Below, in pieces: positions 34,029 through 42,593 of a stretch of 64,000 nucleotides of DNA (position 1 is the stretch's first letter; the number at the start of each line of letters is the position of its first letter). This stretch comes from Tabrizicola soli (GTDB lineage: Bacteria > Pseudomonadota > Alphaproteobacteria > Rhodobacterales > Rhodobacteraceae): the NCBI RefSeq assembly GCF_015999335.1, contig NZ_JAEACP010000014.1, positions 1 to 64,000 on the forward strand, given 5' to 3'. The position numbers and the translations under genes were made by a program. A model generated the notes under the pieces. The model had not been told where the DNA came from. It did not search any database and saw only the letters and a list, made by a program, of their open reading frames with translations.

Positions 34029-34344
34029 GTCGGGGGCAACCCCGACTATGGCGATAAACGCACCTGTAATAATCGGCTCGGACCCGGGGGCGGTACCCGG
34101 CGGCTCCACCAGACCTCCCGTTCGTTGCGGGCGTGTGGGGCCGAAATAGGATCGACGAACGACCAAAGAGGCCAGCTTTCGCTCGGTGAGGTACCACCGT
34201 TATCGGTCCATGATCACAGTTGCCAACGACAACCGTGCTCCGGTGGCGCTGGCCGCGTAAGCGGCTCGCAATACCAAACCTAAGCCCTTGCGGGTAGCAC
34301 CGTAAGGCGGGGTTCGCAGGTACCTGGCAACAGAAACCTGCACC
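34029..34344 (+). ncRNA. ssrA: Two-piece (circularly permuted) tmRNA
   Basis: Ribosome-rescue RNA in the permuted order typical of alphaproteobacteria. The acceptor half comes first and ends in CGGCTCCACCA (CCA at 34109-34111). An internal spacer that is removed follows, then the coding half starts GGGGCCGAAATAGGATCGACG at 34137. GGGGCCG pairs with CGGCTCC to form the acceptor stem. The tag frame 34222-34260 encodes ANDNRAPVALAA and a TAA stop, a classic alphaproteobacterial degradation tag. The 3' end pairs GCAGGT with ACCTGC near 34315-34341. End points are approximate. SspB, the tag-recognising ClpX adaptor, is encoded 2.2 kb downstream. Confidence 0.93.
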
Positions 34345-34370
34345 TTCCCGACCGCTCCCCTCGACCGCTC

Positions 34371-34497
34371 CTCGTTCGCCTCCGGCTTCTCGTCGCCTGG
34401 GACCTCCGCGAGGAGTGACGAAGTCATCGACGAGCGATCTGGTCCAGCCGCCCCGCCCATTCCCCCGCGATCCCAAGAGACGAAGACATCGACGAGC
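34371..34497. repeat. Dispersed imperfect-hairpin repeat, copy B plus a partial second arm
   Basis: The core at 34408-34435 matches copies A and C, with a partly complementary arm at 34371-34398. A second, decayed arm (AGAGACGAAGACATCGACGA then GC) lies at 34476-34497. The block fills the gap between the tmRNA 3' end and the DUF1194 gene. Confidence 0.7.
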
Positions 34498-34536
34498 GGC
34501 CTTGCCAGACCCGCCGCCCCTGCCACATCCTGTCCC

Positions 34537-35184
34537 ATGCTCCGCGCCGCCGCCCTCGCCTGCCTGACCGCCTCGCCCGCCCCGGCCTGCGAGACCGCGC
34601 TCATCCTCGCCATCGACGTCTCCGGTTCGATCGACACCGCCGACTACCGGCTCCAGGCCGAAGGCCTCGCTTCAGCCCTCACCGACCCCGAGGTGGCCGA
34701 GGCCCTGGTGCGGGACCAGGTGGCCCTTGCCGTGGTGCACTGGTCCGGCATGGACCAGCAGAAGCTCTCCCTGCCCTGGCAGCGGATGCTCTCCCCCGCC
34801 TCCGTCGCCGGCTTCGCCACCCGCGCCGCCGCCCTGCCCCGCGCCTACCAGGGCTCGGACACCGCCGTCGGCCAGGCGGTCGACTTCGCCCTCGCGCAAT
34901 TCGCCGTTGCCGACTGCCGCCGCCATGTCATCGACATCTCCGGCGACGGGCAGGAGAACACCGGCTTCACCGACGCCCGCGCCCGGACCAGGGCCGTGGC
35001 TCAGGGCGTCACCATCAACGCCATCGCGATCGAGGAGCCCGGCCCCGCCTTCCCGATCACCAGCTATTACCACAGCCGCATCATCACCCCCGAAGGCTTC
35101 ACGGTCACCGCGCGCGGCCTGCAGGACTATGCCGAGACGCTGCGCCTGAAACTCCTGCGTGAACTGGCCGAACCGATCGGCTAG
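34537..35184 (+). CDS. DUF1194 domain protein (von Willebrand factor A-like)
   Basis: 215-residue exported protein. A short signal peptide (MLRAAALACLTASPAPAC) is followed by a VWA fold with the MIDAS metal motif DVSGS (about residue 27-31) and later IDISGDGQEN. The DUF1194 family is frequent in Rhodobacterales and Rhizobiales; its function is unknown. The Cys pair (residue 18 and the DCRRH cysteine) could form a disulfide in the periplasm. It is not obviously in an operon: tmRNA lies upstream and a chromate transporter gene starts 41 bases downstream on the same strand, which could be cotranscribed. Confidence 0.85.
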   Translation: MLRAAALACLTASPAPACETALILAIDVSGSIDTADYRLQAEGLASALTDPEVAEALVRDQVALAVVHWSGMDQQKLSLPWQRMLSPASVAGFATRAAALPRAYQGSDTAVGQAVDFALAQFAVADCRRHVIDISGDGQENTGFTDARARTRAVAQGVTINAIAIEEPGPAFPITSYYHSRIITPEGFTVTARGLQDYAETLRLKLLRELAEPIG

Positions 35185-35225
35185 CTGTCATCCATCCGTC
35201 GCACGCGCCCGCTAGAAGGCCCCCC

Positions 35226-36482
35226 ATGCCCCCAAGCCTGCCCGAGCTCACCCGCACCTTCGCCCGCATCGGCTGCCTCTCCTTCGGCGGCCCGGCGGCG
35301 CAGATCGCGCTGATGCACCGGGTGATCCTGGACGAACGGCGCTGGATCTCCGAGGCCGACTACCTGCGCGCGCTTTCGTTCTGCATGCTCCTGCCGGGGC
35401 CCGAGGCGATGCAGCTGGCCACCTGGATCGGCTGGCGCATGCATGGCGTGGCGGGCGGGCTGATCGCCGGGGGCCTTTTCGTCCTGCCCGGCGCGCTGGT
35501 GATCCTGGCGCTGTCGCTGATCTACGCCGCCGCCGGAGAGGTGCCGCTCGTCGCCGCGCTGTTCACCGGGATCCAGGCCGCCGTCATCGCCATCGTGATC
35601 GAGGCGCTGATCCGCGTCTCGCGCCGCGCCCTGCGCTCGGCCGAGGCCTATCTGATCGCCGCCGCCGCATTTGTCGGCCTTTTCCTGCTGAAACTGCCCT
35701 TCCCCGCCATCATCCTCGCCGCCGCGCTCTGGGGCTTCCTGCGCACCCGGCCCGGCCTCCGCGACCTCTCCGCCCCGCCGCCGCCCGCCGTGCTTGCCCG
35801 TTCGCTCCGGGCGCTGGCGCTCTGGCTCGCGATCTGGCTCCTGCCGCTTGCCGCGCTGATCACCCTCGCCCCCGGCAGGCTGGCCGAAATCGGCATCTTC
35901 TTCTCCCGCCTTGCCGTCCTCACCTTTGGCGGGGCCTATGCGATCCTGGCCTGGATGGCGCAGGACGTGGTCGAGGCCAAGGGCTGGCTCACCCTGCCGC
36001 AGATGATCGACGGGCTTGGCCTGGCCGAGACGACGCCGGGCCCGCTGATTCTCGTCACCCAGTTCGTCGGCCACATGGCCGGGCAGCAGGTCGGCGGCTG
36101 GCCCATGGGCCTGGCCGGTGCCGCAGTCGCGCTCTGGACGACCTTCGTGCCCTCGTTCCTGTTCATCTTCACCTTCGCCCCCTTCATCCAGCGCCTGACC
36201 CACATGCCCCGCCTGTCCGGCGCGCTGGCCGCGATCACCGCCGCCGTGGTCGGCGTCATCGCCAATCTCTCGCTCTGGTTCGCGCTGCATGTCCTTTTCG
36301 CCAGCGTCTCCGAGGCGACATCCGGCCCCCTCCACCTGGTCTGGCCCGAACCCGCCTCGCTCCGCCCGCTGCCCGCCGCCATCGCCGCGCTGGCCGCTGC
36401 GGCGCTGCTCTGCGGACGCTGGCCGCTCCTGCCGGTGCTGGCGCTCTCGGCCGCAATCTCGGCCGGTGCCACCCTTCTTTGA
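35226..36482 (+). CDS. chrA: Chromate transporter family protein
   Basis: 418-residue CHR-family membrane protein with the two homologous halves of the long-chain type. The first half carries RIGCLSFGGPAAQIALM (about residue 13-29) and CMLLPGPEAMQLATWIGW. The second has RLAVLTFGGAYAILAWM and LAETTPGPLILVTQFVGHMAG. About ten to twelve helices are predicted. ChrA proteins export chromate, but many genomic homologues have no proven substrate. The C-terminal half of the protein ends in three tight hydrophobic helices. It stands alone between the DUF1194 gene and sspB. Confidence 0.92.
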   Translation: MPPSLPELTRTFARIGCLSFGGPAAQIALMHRVILDERRWISEADYLRALSFCMLLPGPEAMQLATWIGWRMHGVAGGLIAGGLFVLPGALVILALSLIYAAAGEVPLVAALFTGIQAAVIAIVIEALIRVSRRALRSAEAYLIAAAAFVGLFLLKLPFPAIILAAALWGFLRTRPGLRDLSAPPPPAVLARSLRALALWLAIWLLPLAALITLAPGRLAEIGIFFSRLAVLTFGGAYAILAWMAQDVVEAKGWLTLPQMIDGLGLAETTPGPLILVTQFVGHMAGQQVGGWPMGLAGAAVALWTTFVPSFLFIFTFAPFIQRLTHMPRLSGALAAITAAVVGVIANLSLWFALHVLFASVSEATSGPLHLVWPEPASLRPLPAAIAALAAAALLCGRWPLLPVLALSAAISAGATLL

Positions 36483-36565
36483 CGGAACGGCGACAAACCC
36501 GCTGCCGCCCCTTCCCTTGGCCCCTGAATCCCCTATGCTGCAACCCAACCGGGAAAGGACGGCAT

Positions 36566-37027
36566 ATGGCGCGCAGCATCGACTATGGCACCCTCATGCA
36601 CCGGGCGATGCGCGGGCTGATCCAGACCGTCCTGTCCGATGTGGCGCAGCACGGCCTTCCGGGCGCGCATCACTTCTTCATCACCTTCGACACCACCCAT
36701 CCCGGCGTGGAAATCGCCGACTGGCTGCGCGACCGCTACCCGACCGAGATGACCGTGGTCCTGCAGCACTGGTTCGAGAATCTCGAGGTCGAGGAAGACC
36801 TGTTCCGCGTCACCCTGAACTTCGGCAACCAGCCCGAGCCGATGGTGATTCCCTTCGACGCGGTGCGCACCTTCGTCGACCCTTCCGTCGAATTCGGCCT
36901 GCGCTTCGAATCGCAGTCCGACGACGAAGAGGAAGACGAGGAGGACGAGATCGAAGTCGAGATCGAGGATTCCGAACCCCGCCGCGATGCCGAGGTCGTC
37001 TCGCTCGACAAGTTCCGCAAACAGTGA
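36566..37027 (+). CDS. sspB: SspB-family ClpXP adaptor protein
   Basis: 153-residue protein. The N-terminal SspB fold (ARSIDYGTLMHRAMRGLIQTV ... HHFFITFDTTHPGVEIADWL, about residue 2-55) is followed by the QHWFENLEVEEDLFRVTLNF strand block. An acidic linker (about 115-135, runs of Asp/Glu) and a short C-terminal tail (VVSLDKFRKQ) end the protein; the tail contacts the ClpX zinc domain. It tethers tmRNA-tagged proteins to ClpXP. The tmRNA gene itself is encoded 2.2 kb upstream. GGGAAAGGA stands before start 36566. The stop overlaps the next start by one base. Confidence 0.9.
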   Translation: MARSIDYGTLMHRAMRGLIQTVLSDVAQHGLPGAHHFFITFDTTHPGVEIADWLRDRYPTEMTVVLQHWFENLEVEEDLFRVTLNFGNQPEPMVIPFDAVRTFVDPSVEFGLRFESQSDDEEEDEEDEIEVEIEDSEPRRDAEVVSLDKFRKQ

Positions 37028-37581
37028 TGACCAGCGACATCGCGCTCTTCCGCCGCCGGCTTCTGAAGAATCCGCGCCAGGTTTCGGCCATTGCGCCATC
37101 CTCGCGCACGCTTGCCCGCGCCATGACCCTGGGCCTCGGCCCGCGTTCGGGCCCGGTGGTGGAATTCGGCCCCGGCACCGGCCGCTTCACCGAGGCGATC
37201 CTTGCCCGCGGCGTCCTGCCCCGCGACCTGACCCTGTTCGAGCTGGATGAGGAATTCGTTCCCTACCTGCGGCAGAAGTTCCCCGGCGTGACCGTCCACC
37301 AGGTCCCCGCGCAAGAGGCCCCGCGCCTTGTCGGCCAGGGCGTCGGCACGGTGATCTCGGGCTTGCCGCTCCTGTCGATGCCGCCCGAGGTGCGCGAGGG
37401 CATCATCTCGGCAGCCTTCGCCATCCTCGCCCCGCGCGGCCGGTTCGTCCAGTTCACCTACGGCCCCCGCCCGCCGCTGCCGCCCGAGACCATCACCGCA
37501 CTCGGCCTCACGGTGGGCAAGGGCAACAAGGTCTGGGCCAACCTGCCGCCCGCCACCGTCTACCGCTTCCGCCGCGGCTGA
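37027..37581 (+). CDS. Class I SAM-dependent methyltransferase, PmtA-like
   Basis: 184-residue methyltransferase with the SAM motif VVEFGPGTGRFTEAIL at about residue 44-59 and motif LFELDEEF. The family opening LKNPRQVSAIAPSSRTLARAM matches the Rhodobacter-type phosphatidylethanolamine N-methyltransferase and ribosomal-RNA-dimethylase-like group. It would methylate phosphatidylethanolamine toward phosphatidylcholine, but a different small-molecule or lipid acceptor is possible. It overlaps sspB by one base (TGATG), giving coupled translation; no functional link to SspB is known. Confidence 0.8.
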   Translation: MTSDIALFRRRLLKNPRQVSAIAPSSRTLARAMTLGLGPRSGPVVEFGPGTGRFTEAILARGVLPRDLTLFELDEEFVPYLRQKFPGVTVHQVPAQEAPRLVGQGVGTVISGLPLLSMPPEVREGIISAAFAILAPRGRFVQFTYGPRPPLPPETITALGLTVGKGNKVWANLPPATVYRFRRG

Positions 37582-37755
37582 GCGCGCCCGGCTCGGAGTT
37601 CCTTCCGCATCAGCGCAATGCCCGCCGCCACAGGCCGCGAACTCCTGTCTTCCGGACGGGAACCAGGCCACGACCTCGCAGTATGCAACGGCATACCGAT
37701 TGCTTTCGCCGCCCCCCGGCGCTAAGGGGCGGACAGAGCTTGCGAGGAGATTCCG

Positions 37756-39150
37756 ATGACTGCGACCCGTACCGAAACCGACAGCTTTGGCCCGCTCGAG
37801 GTTCCCGCCGACAAATACTGGGGCGCACAGACCCAGCGGTCGATCATCAACTTTCCCATCGGCTGGGAGCGCCAGCCGGTTCCGATCATCCGCGCTCTCG
37901 GCGTGATCAAGAAGGCCTGCGCCCGGGTCAACATGGCGCAGGGCGACCTCCCGGCCGAGCTGGGCAACGCCATCCTGGCCGCCGCGACCGAGGTGATCGA
38001 GGGCAGGTTCGACGACAACTTCCCGCTGGTGGTCTGGCAGACCGGGTCCGGCACCCAGTCGAACATGAACGCGAACGAGGTGATCTCGAACCGCGCCATC
38101 GAGATGCTGGGTGGCGTGAAGGGCTCGAAAAAGCCGGTGCATCCGAACGACCATGTGAACATGGGCCAGTCCTCGAACGACACTTTCCCGACCGCGATGC
38201 ATGTGGCGATCGGGATGCACACGCGCGACGTCCTGATCCCGGGGCTGGAGAAGCTGTCCAAGGCGCTCTGGGCGAAGTCCAACGAGTTCAAGGACATCAT
38301 CAAGATCGGCCGCACCCATACTCAGGACGCGACCCCGCTGACGCTGGGCCAGGAATTCTCGGGCTACGCCACCCAGGTCGACAAGGGCATCGCCCGCGTC
38401 AAGGCCTGCCTGCCCGACATCTACGAGCTTGCCCAGGGCGGCACCGCCGTCGGCACCGGCCTGAACACCCGCGTCGGCTTCGACGCCCGCGTCGCGGCCG
38501 CGATCGCCGAAATCACCGGCCTGCCCTTCGTCACCGCCCCGAACAAGTTCGAGGCGCTGGCCGCGCATGACGCGATGGTCATGTTCTCGGGCGCGCTGAA
38601 GACCGTGGCCGGGTCGCTGTTCAAGATCGCCAACGACCTCCGCCTCCTCGGCTCCGGCCCGCGCTCGGGCTTGGGCGAACTGATCCTGCCGGAGAACGAG
38701 CCCGGCTCCTCGATCATGCCGGGAAAGGTCAACCCCACCCAGGCCGAAGCCCTGACCATGGTCTGCGCCCATGTCATGGGCAACGACGCCGCCGTGGGCT
38801 TCGCCGGCAGCCAGGGGCATTTCGAACTGAACGTCTACAACCCGATGATGAGCTACAACGTGCTGCAGTCGATCCAGCTTCTGGGCGACGCGGCGGGCAG
38901 CTTCACCGACAACATGGTGGTGGGAACGCAGGCGAACGTGGCGCGGATAGACCGGCTGATGAAGGAAAGCCTGATGCTGGTGACGGCGCTGGCCCCGACC
39001 ATCGGCTACGACAACGCGACCAAGGTCGCGAAGACCGCGCACCGGAACGGCACGACGCTCAGGGAAGAGGCCATCGCGCTGGGATTTGTCGACAGCGAGA
39101 CCTTCGACCGCATCGTGCGGCCCGAGGACATGGTGGGTCCCAAGGGCTGA
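37756..39150 (+). CDS. fumC: Class II fumarate hydratase
   Basis: 464-residue oxygen-stable fumarase interconverting fumarate and malate in the TCA cycle. Superfamily signature [15 protein letters not shown] lies around residue 316-330. The catalytic residues are in [30 protein letters not shown] (His/Ser-bearing) and the [15 protein letters not shown] loop. Length is normal for FumC. GAGGAG precedes start 37756. It is followed without a gap by the small DUF4169 frame, a common arrangement in this order. Confidence 0.96.
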   Translation: MTATRTETDSFGPLEVPADKYWGAQTQRSIINFPIGWERQPVPIIRALGVIKKACARVNMAQGDLPAELGNAILAAATEVIEGRFDDNFPLVVWQTGSGTQSNMNANEVISNRAIEMLGGVKGSKKPVHPNDHVNMGQSSNDTFPTAMHVAIGMHTRDVLIPGLEKLSKALWAKSNEFKDIIKIGRTHTQDATPLTLGQEFSGYATQVDKGIARVKACLPDIYELAQGGTAVGTGLNTRVGFDARVAAAIAEITGLPFVTAPNKFEALAAHDAMVMFSGALKTVAGSLFKIANDLRLLGSGPRSGLGELILPENEPGSSIMPGKVNPTQAEALTMVCAHVMGNDAAVGFAGSQGHFELNVYNPMMSYNVLQSIQLLGDAAGSFTDNMVVGTQANVARIDRLMKESLMLVTALAPTIGYDNATKVAKTAHRNGTTLREEAIALGFVDSETFDRIVRPEDMVGPKG

Positions 39151-39319
39151 TGGCCGAGCTCGTCAACCTGCGGCAGGCGAAGAAGCAGGCGGCCCGCAAG
39201 GCCGCCCGCGTCGCGGCGGACGCCAATGCCGCGAAGCATGGCCGGACCGGGAACTGGAGCAGGCGCGGAACGACAAGGCCGCACGCACGCTGGACGGGCA
39301 CAAGCGCGATACGGAGTAA
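39150..39319 (+). pseudogene. DUF4169 protein gene with a single-base frameshift
   Basis: The frame from ATG 39150 (overlapping the fumC stop by one base) reads [20 protein letters not shown] and continues to KHGRT at about 39248. The continuation of the DUF4169 pattern (RELEQARNDKAARTLDGHKR then DTE stop at 39319) is found only in another frame. Inserting one C into ACCGGG near 39247-39252 restores a ~57-residue protein with the usual Lys/Ala/Arg-rich helical pattern of DUF4169. It is either a real loss-of-function deletion or a sequencing error. The function of the family is unknown. Confidence 0.75.
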
Positions 39320-39366
39320 CCTCCGCTTAACGCAGTTCGGGCAGGCTGCGCGCAGGAGGTGCGCCG

Positions 39367-39597
39367 ATGTCCCATTTGCCCGAAGTGATCTCGCCCGAGA
39401 AATGGATCGTCCATCTTTTCTCGGCAAAAAGCGTGGCCGAAGGCGGAACCGTCAGACGCAAGGTCAGCGATGTGGAACGACTGGTCGGCCGCGAACGTTT
39501 TCTTCACGAAGTCCTGCGTCGCGGCTTTCGCGTGGTCGAAAATGCGGGTCAGTTTATCATCTTCTGCAACCGGGAACCCGTCCACGTCCTCGCCTGA
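39367..39597 (+). CDS. Conserved hypothetical protein of Rhodobacterales
   Basis: 76-residue cytoplasmic protein (MSHLPEVISPEKWIVHLFSA..., RRKVSDVERLVGRERFLHEV, ending FRVVENAGQFIIFCNREPVH then VLA). AGGAGG stands seven bases before start 39367. Similar small proteins in the group are sometimes mislabelled phosphoribosylanthranilate isomerase, but it is far too short for that barrel. The fold and role are unknown. It lies between the frameshifted DUF4169 gene and a palindrome. Confidence 0.7.
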   Translation: MSHLPEVISPEKWIVHLFSAKSVAEGGTVRRKVSDVERLVGRERFLHEVLRRGFRVVENAGQFIIFCNREPVHVLA

Positions 39598-39611
39598 CAG
39601 TGCGGCCGTGC

Positions 39612-39635
39612 GCAAATCTTTTCGAAAAGATTTGC
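39612..39635. repeat. 24-bp perfect palindrome, copy 1
   Basis: A perfect palindrome with centre TTTTCGAAAA flanked by GCAAATC/GATTTGC, present again at 43775-43798. It follows the 76-residue gene by 14 bases and is a likely terminator or dispersed element. The + strand continues AAAATC. Confidence 0.75.
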
Positions 39636-39668
39636 AAAATCGTCGCAGCGTTGCGCTACCCTTCCACC

Positions 39669-39887
39669 ATGACCACCCGCCCCGCCAAGCACTCGCTCAC
39701 CCTCCACGGCCACCGCACCAGCGTCTCGCTCGAACCGGAGTTCTGGGACGCCTTCCGCACCATCGCCGCCGAACGAGCGACCCCCCTCAACGCCCTGGCC
39801 GCCGAAATCGACGCGTTGCGTCGCGGAGAGGAAGGCCTCGCCTCGGCGATCCGGGTCTTCTGCCTGAACCATTACCGGAGACCCTGA
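39669..39887 (+). CDS. Ribbon-helix-helix domain protein
   Basis: 72-residue protein of the RHH_4 type: the strand HGHRTSVSLEPEFWDAFRTI is followed by two helices (AAERATPLNALAAEIDALRR and SAIRVFCLNHYR). Such proteins are small dimeric DNA binders. It overlaps the start of the zinc alcohol dehydrogenase by one base (TGATG), so it may regulate or simply be co-translated with that gene. In related genomes an RHH gene also follows fumC/DUF4169. The target is unknown. Confidence 0.82.
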   Translation: MTTRPAKHSLTLHGHRTSVSLEPEFWDAFRTIAAERATPLNALAAEIDALRRGEEGLASAIRVFCLNHYRRP

Positions 39888-40924
39888 TGCGCGCCGCCGT
39901 CCTTCGTGCCTATCGTGAACCCCTGAGCCTCGATTCCGTCCCCGACCCGGTCTGCGAGGCCGACGGCGTGGTCCTGAAGACGCTCGCCTGTGGCATCTGC
40001 CGCTCTGACTGGCACGGCTGGGTCGGCGAGCATCCGAAGGTCACACCCGGCGACATCCCCGGCCACGAATATTGCGGCGAGGTGGTCGAGGCCGGCCCCT
40101 TGGCAAAGTGGCGCAAGGGCGATCGGGTCATCGCCCCCTTCATCCTTGCCTGCGGCGACTGTCCCGAGTGCCGGTCGGGCCAGACCACCACCTGCCGGGC
40201 GCAGCGCGTGCCCGGCTTCGGCGACCGCGGCGCCTATGCCGAATATGTCTCGGTCCCCCACGCCCACAACCTGACCCGCCTGCCCGATAGCCTCTCGCCC
40301 GCCCTCGCCGCAGGCCTCGGCTGCCGCGTCACCACCGCCTTCCACGCCCTCACCGGCCGCGCCGCGCTGCAAGCCGGAGAATGGCTCGCCGTCCACGGCA
40401 CCGGCGGGATCGGGCTTTCCTGCCTGCTCATCGGCAAGGCGCTCGGCGCGCGGGTGATCGTGGTGGATGTGGTGCCCGAGAAGCTGGCCCATGCCCTGTC
40501 GCTGGGCGCCGAGGCCGCATTCGACGCGCGCGACGGCGATGTGGCCGCCCGGATCGTCGACCTGACCGGCGGCGGCGCCCATGTCAGCGTCGAGGCGCTG
40601 GGGATCGAGGCCACGGCCAACAACTCGCTGAAATGCCTGCGCCCGCTGGGCCGCCATGTCCAGGTCGGCCTGCCGGTCGGCCATACCGCAGAGATGCGGA
40701 TCGACATGAACACGCTCTACATGCGGCAACTGGCCGCCTTCGGCACCCGCGGCATGCCTGCCTGGCGCTATCCGACGCTGCTTTCCCTGATCGAGACCGG
40801 CCGCATCGACGTGTCCCCGATCGTCGCCCGCACCGTCGCCCTAAGCCAGGCGACCGAGGAACTGCGCGCCTTCGACGGCCCCACCGCCCCCGGAGTCGCG
40901 GTCATCACCGATTTCGCCGGCTAA
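39887..40924 (+). CDS. Zinc-dependent alcohol dehydrogenase
   Basis: 345-residue medium-chain dehydrogenase. Catalytic zinc ligands are in ACGICRSDWHG and IPGHEYCGEV; the structural zinc loop is CGDCPECRSGQTTTC (four Cys, about residue 87-101). The Rossmann fold carries GTGGIGLSCLLIG near 168-180, and the following DVVPEKLAHA suggests NAD preference (Asp at the end of beta-2). It may oxidise a secondary or aromatic alcohol; the substrate is not known. It is coupled to the RHH gene by a one-base overlap, and its 3' end overlaps the convergent DUF1638 gene by four bases. Confidence 0.92.
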   Translation: MRAAVLRAYREPLSLDSVPDPVCEADGVVLKTLACGICRSDWHGWVGEHPKVTPGDIPGHEYCGEVVEAGPLAKWRKGDRVIAPFILACGDCPECRSGQTTTCRAQRVPGFGDRGAYAEYVSVPHAHNLTRLPDSLSPALAAGLGCRVTTAFHALTGRAALQAGEWLAVHGTGGIGLSCLLIGKALGARVIVVDVVPEKLAHALSLGAEAAFDARDGDVAARIVDLTGGGAHVSVEALGIEATANNSLKCLRPLGRHVQVGLPVGHTAEMRIDMNTLYMRQLAAFGTRGMPAWRYPTLLSLIETGRIDVSPIVARTVALSQATEELRAFDGPTAPGVAVITDFAG

Positions 40925-41553
40925 CGGGCCACCTCGGCCAGCGTCACCGCCAGGTCGCCATAGCCGGTGAACCGCCGCTCGTACTCCAGCCCCAGACGCG
41001 CGGCGCAGTCGCGCGCCTTCAGGTCCAGCGCCGGGTCGTCCCGCTGCGCCTGATAGACCAGCTTGCGGTAGTTGCCGAAATACATGTCCCGCAACTGGGG
41101 GTGCCGGTCGAGGCCCATCGGCCGCCAGACGAAGGCATCGAACTGGCGCACCAGGAAATCGGTCAGGTAGAAAGCGTCGAACTCGCTGTCGGCGTGCTCG
41201 GCAAAAACCGCGTTGCCCTCGAAGAAGGAATAGCAATGCGGGCCCGCGACCATCTCGACGCCCAGCTCGCGGCATTTCTCCTGCAGAAGGCCCCCGGTGC
41301 CGCAATCGGCATAGACGACGAAGACCGTCTCGTAGCGCCCGCGCGCCTCGTCCACCGCCGCCTCGACCGCAGGCGGGATCCGGTCCGGCCAGAGGTGCAG
41401 GTTCGCCGGCAGGCATTGCAGGTCGATATGCGTCCAGCCGTTCGCGGCCTTCAGCGCCAGGATCTCGTGCGCCAGCGCCCCGCAGGCGATCAGCAGGATG
41501 CGGCCCGCGCGCTGCGGCGCCAGGCCGGTTTCCGAAAGCGTCAGATCATCCAT
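40921..41553 (-). CDS. DUF1638 domain protein, associated with corrinoid methyltransferases
   Basis: 210-residue cytoplasmic protein with the DUF1638 pattern: RILLIACGALAHEILALKA near residue 18-36, a VFVVYADCGTGGLLQEKCRE block (about 78-97), then AGPHCYSF. Conserved cysteines (Cys24, and in DCGTGG and HCYSF) could bind metal or cofactor. DUF1638 genes repeatedly occur beside methylamine/betaine methyltransferase and corrinoid genes in methanogens and alphaproteobacteria, and the same holds here: a small membrane protein and a corrinoid protein follow upstream on the same strand. Function is unknown, perhaps methyltransferase activation. Confidence 0.85.
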   Translation of the reverse strand: MDDLTLSETGLAPQRAGRILLIACGALAHEILALKAANGWTHIDLQCLPANLHLWPDRIPPAVEAAVDEARGRYETVFVVYADCGTGGLLQEKCRELGVEMVAGPHCYSFFEGNAVFAEHADSEFDAFYLTDFLVRQFDAFVWRPMGLDRHPQLRDMYFGNYRKLVYQAQRDDPALDLKARDCAARLGLEYERRFTGYGDLAVTLAEVAR

Positions 41554-41575
41554 GGATCACCCCGCGACGGGCAGG

Positions 41576-41734
41576 TCAGCGGCTGACCCGCGTCCAGGCC
41601 AGGATCACGCTGGCCGAAAGCGCCGCGAACATCAGCGCCACGAAGGGAAGGCCGGTATGGAAGGCCAGCCAGAGGGTCAGGGCGGCGGCGAGAATCACCA
41701 GCGCGATCAGTCCCAGGAAATGCGTCAGCGGCAT
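41576..41734 (-). CDS. Small two-helix membrane protein in the corrinoid gene set
   Basis: 52-residue frame MPLTHFLGLIALVILAAALT ... LPFVALMFAALSASVILAWT then RVSR. It has two hydrophobic helices separated by a short WLAFHTGLP loop and a basic end. AAGGGGG stands eight bases before ATG 41734. It lies 22 bases upstream of the DUF1638 gene and 76 bases downstream of the corrinoid protein, on the same strand, so it belongs to that operon. No family is recognised. It is too short for routine gene calls; a real gene is supported by the RBS, hydrophobic pattern and operon position. Confidence 0.65.
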   Translation of the reverse strand: MPLTHFLGLIALVILAAALTLWLAFHTGLPFVALMFAALSASVILAWTRVSR

Positions 41735-41810
41735 GGCGTGTCCCCCTTGCCACCAATCTGTGCCCTGACCCGGCCAGGGACAAGCCCCGGCCGGATCACA
41801 GCGCCGTGCG

Positions 41811-42506
41811 TCAGGCGCCGAGCTGGTTGTGCTTGCGCGCCACGAACTGCTTGGCAGTCTCCACCGCCACGGCGGCGTCGCGGCAATAGGCGTCGGCGCC
41901 GATCGCCTTGCCGAACTCCTCGTTCAGCGGGGCCCCGCCGACCAGGACGACATAGTCCTCGCGCATGCCCTTTTCCTTCAGCGTGTCGATCACGACCTTC
42001 ATGTAGGGCATCGTGGTGGTCAGAAGCGCAGACATGCCCAGGATGTCGGGCTGCTCCTTCTCCAGCGCTTCCAGATATTTCTCGACCGCGTTGTTGATGC
42101 CCAGGTCCACGACCTCGAAGCCCGCGCCTTCCATCATCATCGCGACAAGGTTCTTGCCGATGTCGTGGATGTCGCCCTTGACGGTGCCGATCACCATCTT
42201 GCCCATGCGCGGCGCCCCGGTCTCGACCAGAAGCGGTTTCAGGATCTGCATCCCCGCCTTCATCGCGTTCGCCGCCAGCAGCACTTCCGGCACGAAAAGG
42301 ATGCCGTCGCGGAAGTCGGCGCCGACGATGGTCATGCCGGCGACCAGCGCCTTGGTCAGGACGTCATAGGGCGTCCAGCCGCGCTCGATCAGGATGTTGA
42401 CGCCTTCTTCGATCTCTTCCTTGAGACCGTCGTAAAGGTCGTCGTGCATCTGCAGCACAAGCTCGTCATCCGACAATTCGGAGAGGATGATTTCGTCGTC
42501 GGCCAT
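41811..42506 (-). CDS. Methyltransferase corrinoid protein (MtbC/MtgC type)
   Basis: 231-residue cobalamin-binding protein. The helical cap domain (about 15-95) is followed by the B12-binding Rossmann domain with base-on His ligand in GDIHDIGKN (His114), the SALLTTT strand and VLVGGAPLN, the standard DxHxxG...SxL...GG motif. It shuttles methyl groups from a methyltransferase of the MttB family to an acceptor methyltransferase. The MttB-family gene is 34 kb away in this window; a homocysteine methyltransferase lies 1.3 kb upstream. GGAG precedes start 42506. Two tandem 11-bp repeats stand upstream. Confidence 0.92.
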   Translation of the reverse strand: MADDEIILSELSDDELVLQMHDDLYDGLKEEIEEGVNILIERGWTPYDVLTKALVAGMTIVGADFRDGILFVPEVLLAANAMKAGMQILKPLLVETGAPRMGKMVIGTVKGDIHDIGKNLVAMMMEGAGFEVVDLGINNAVEKYLEALEKEQPDILGMSALLTTTMPYMKVVIDTLKEKGMREDYVVLVGGAPLNEEFGKAIGADAYCRDAAVAVETAKQFVARKHNQLGA

Positions 42507-42593
42507 GGCGCGCGCTCCAAGCGGAAGGATCTTGTCCCCGTGAATGGCCGCAAACCCGGCCGCTCACTATTCGCCAAACGACATACACCGAAT

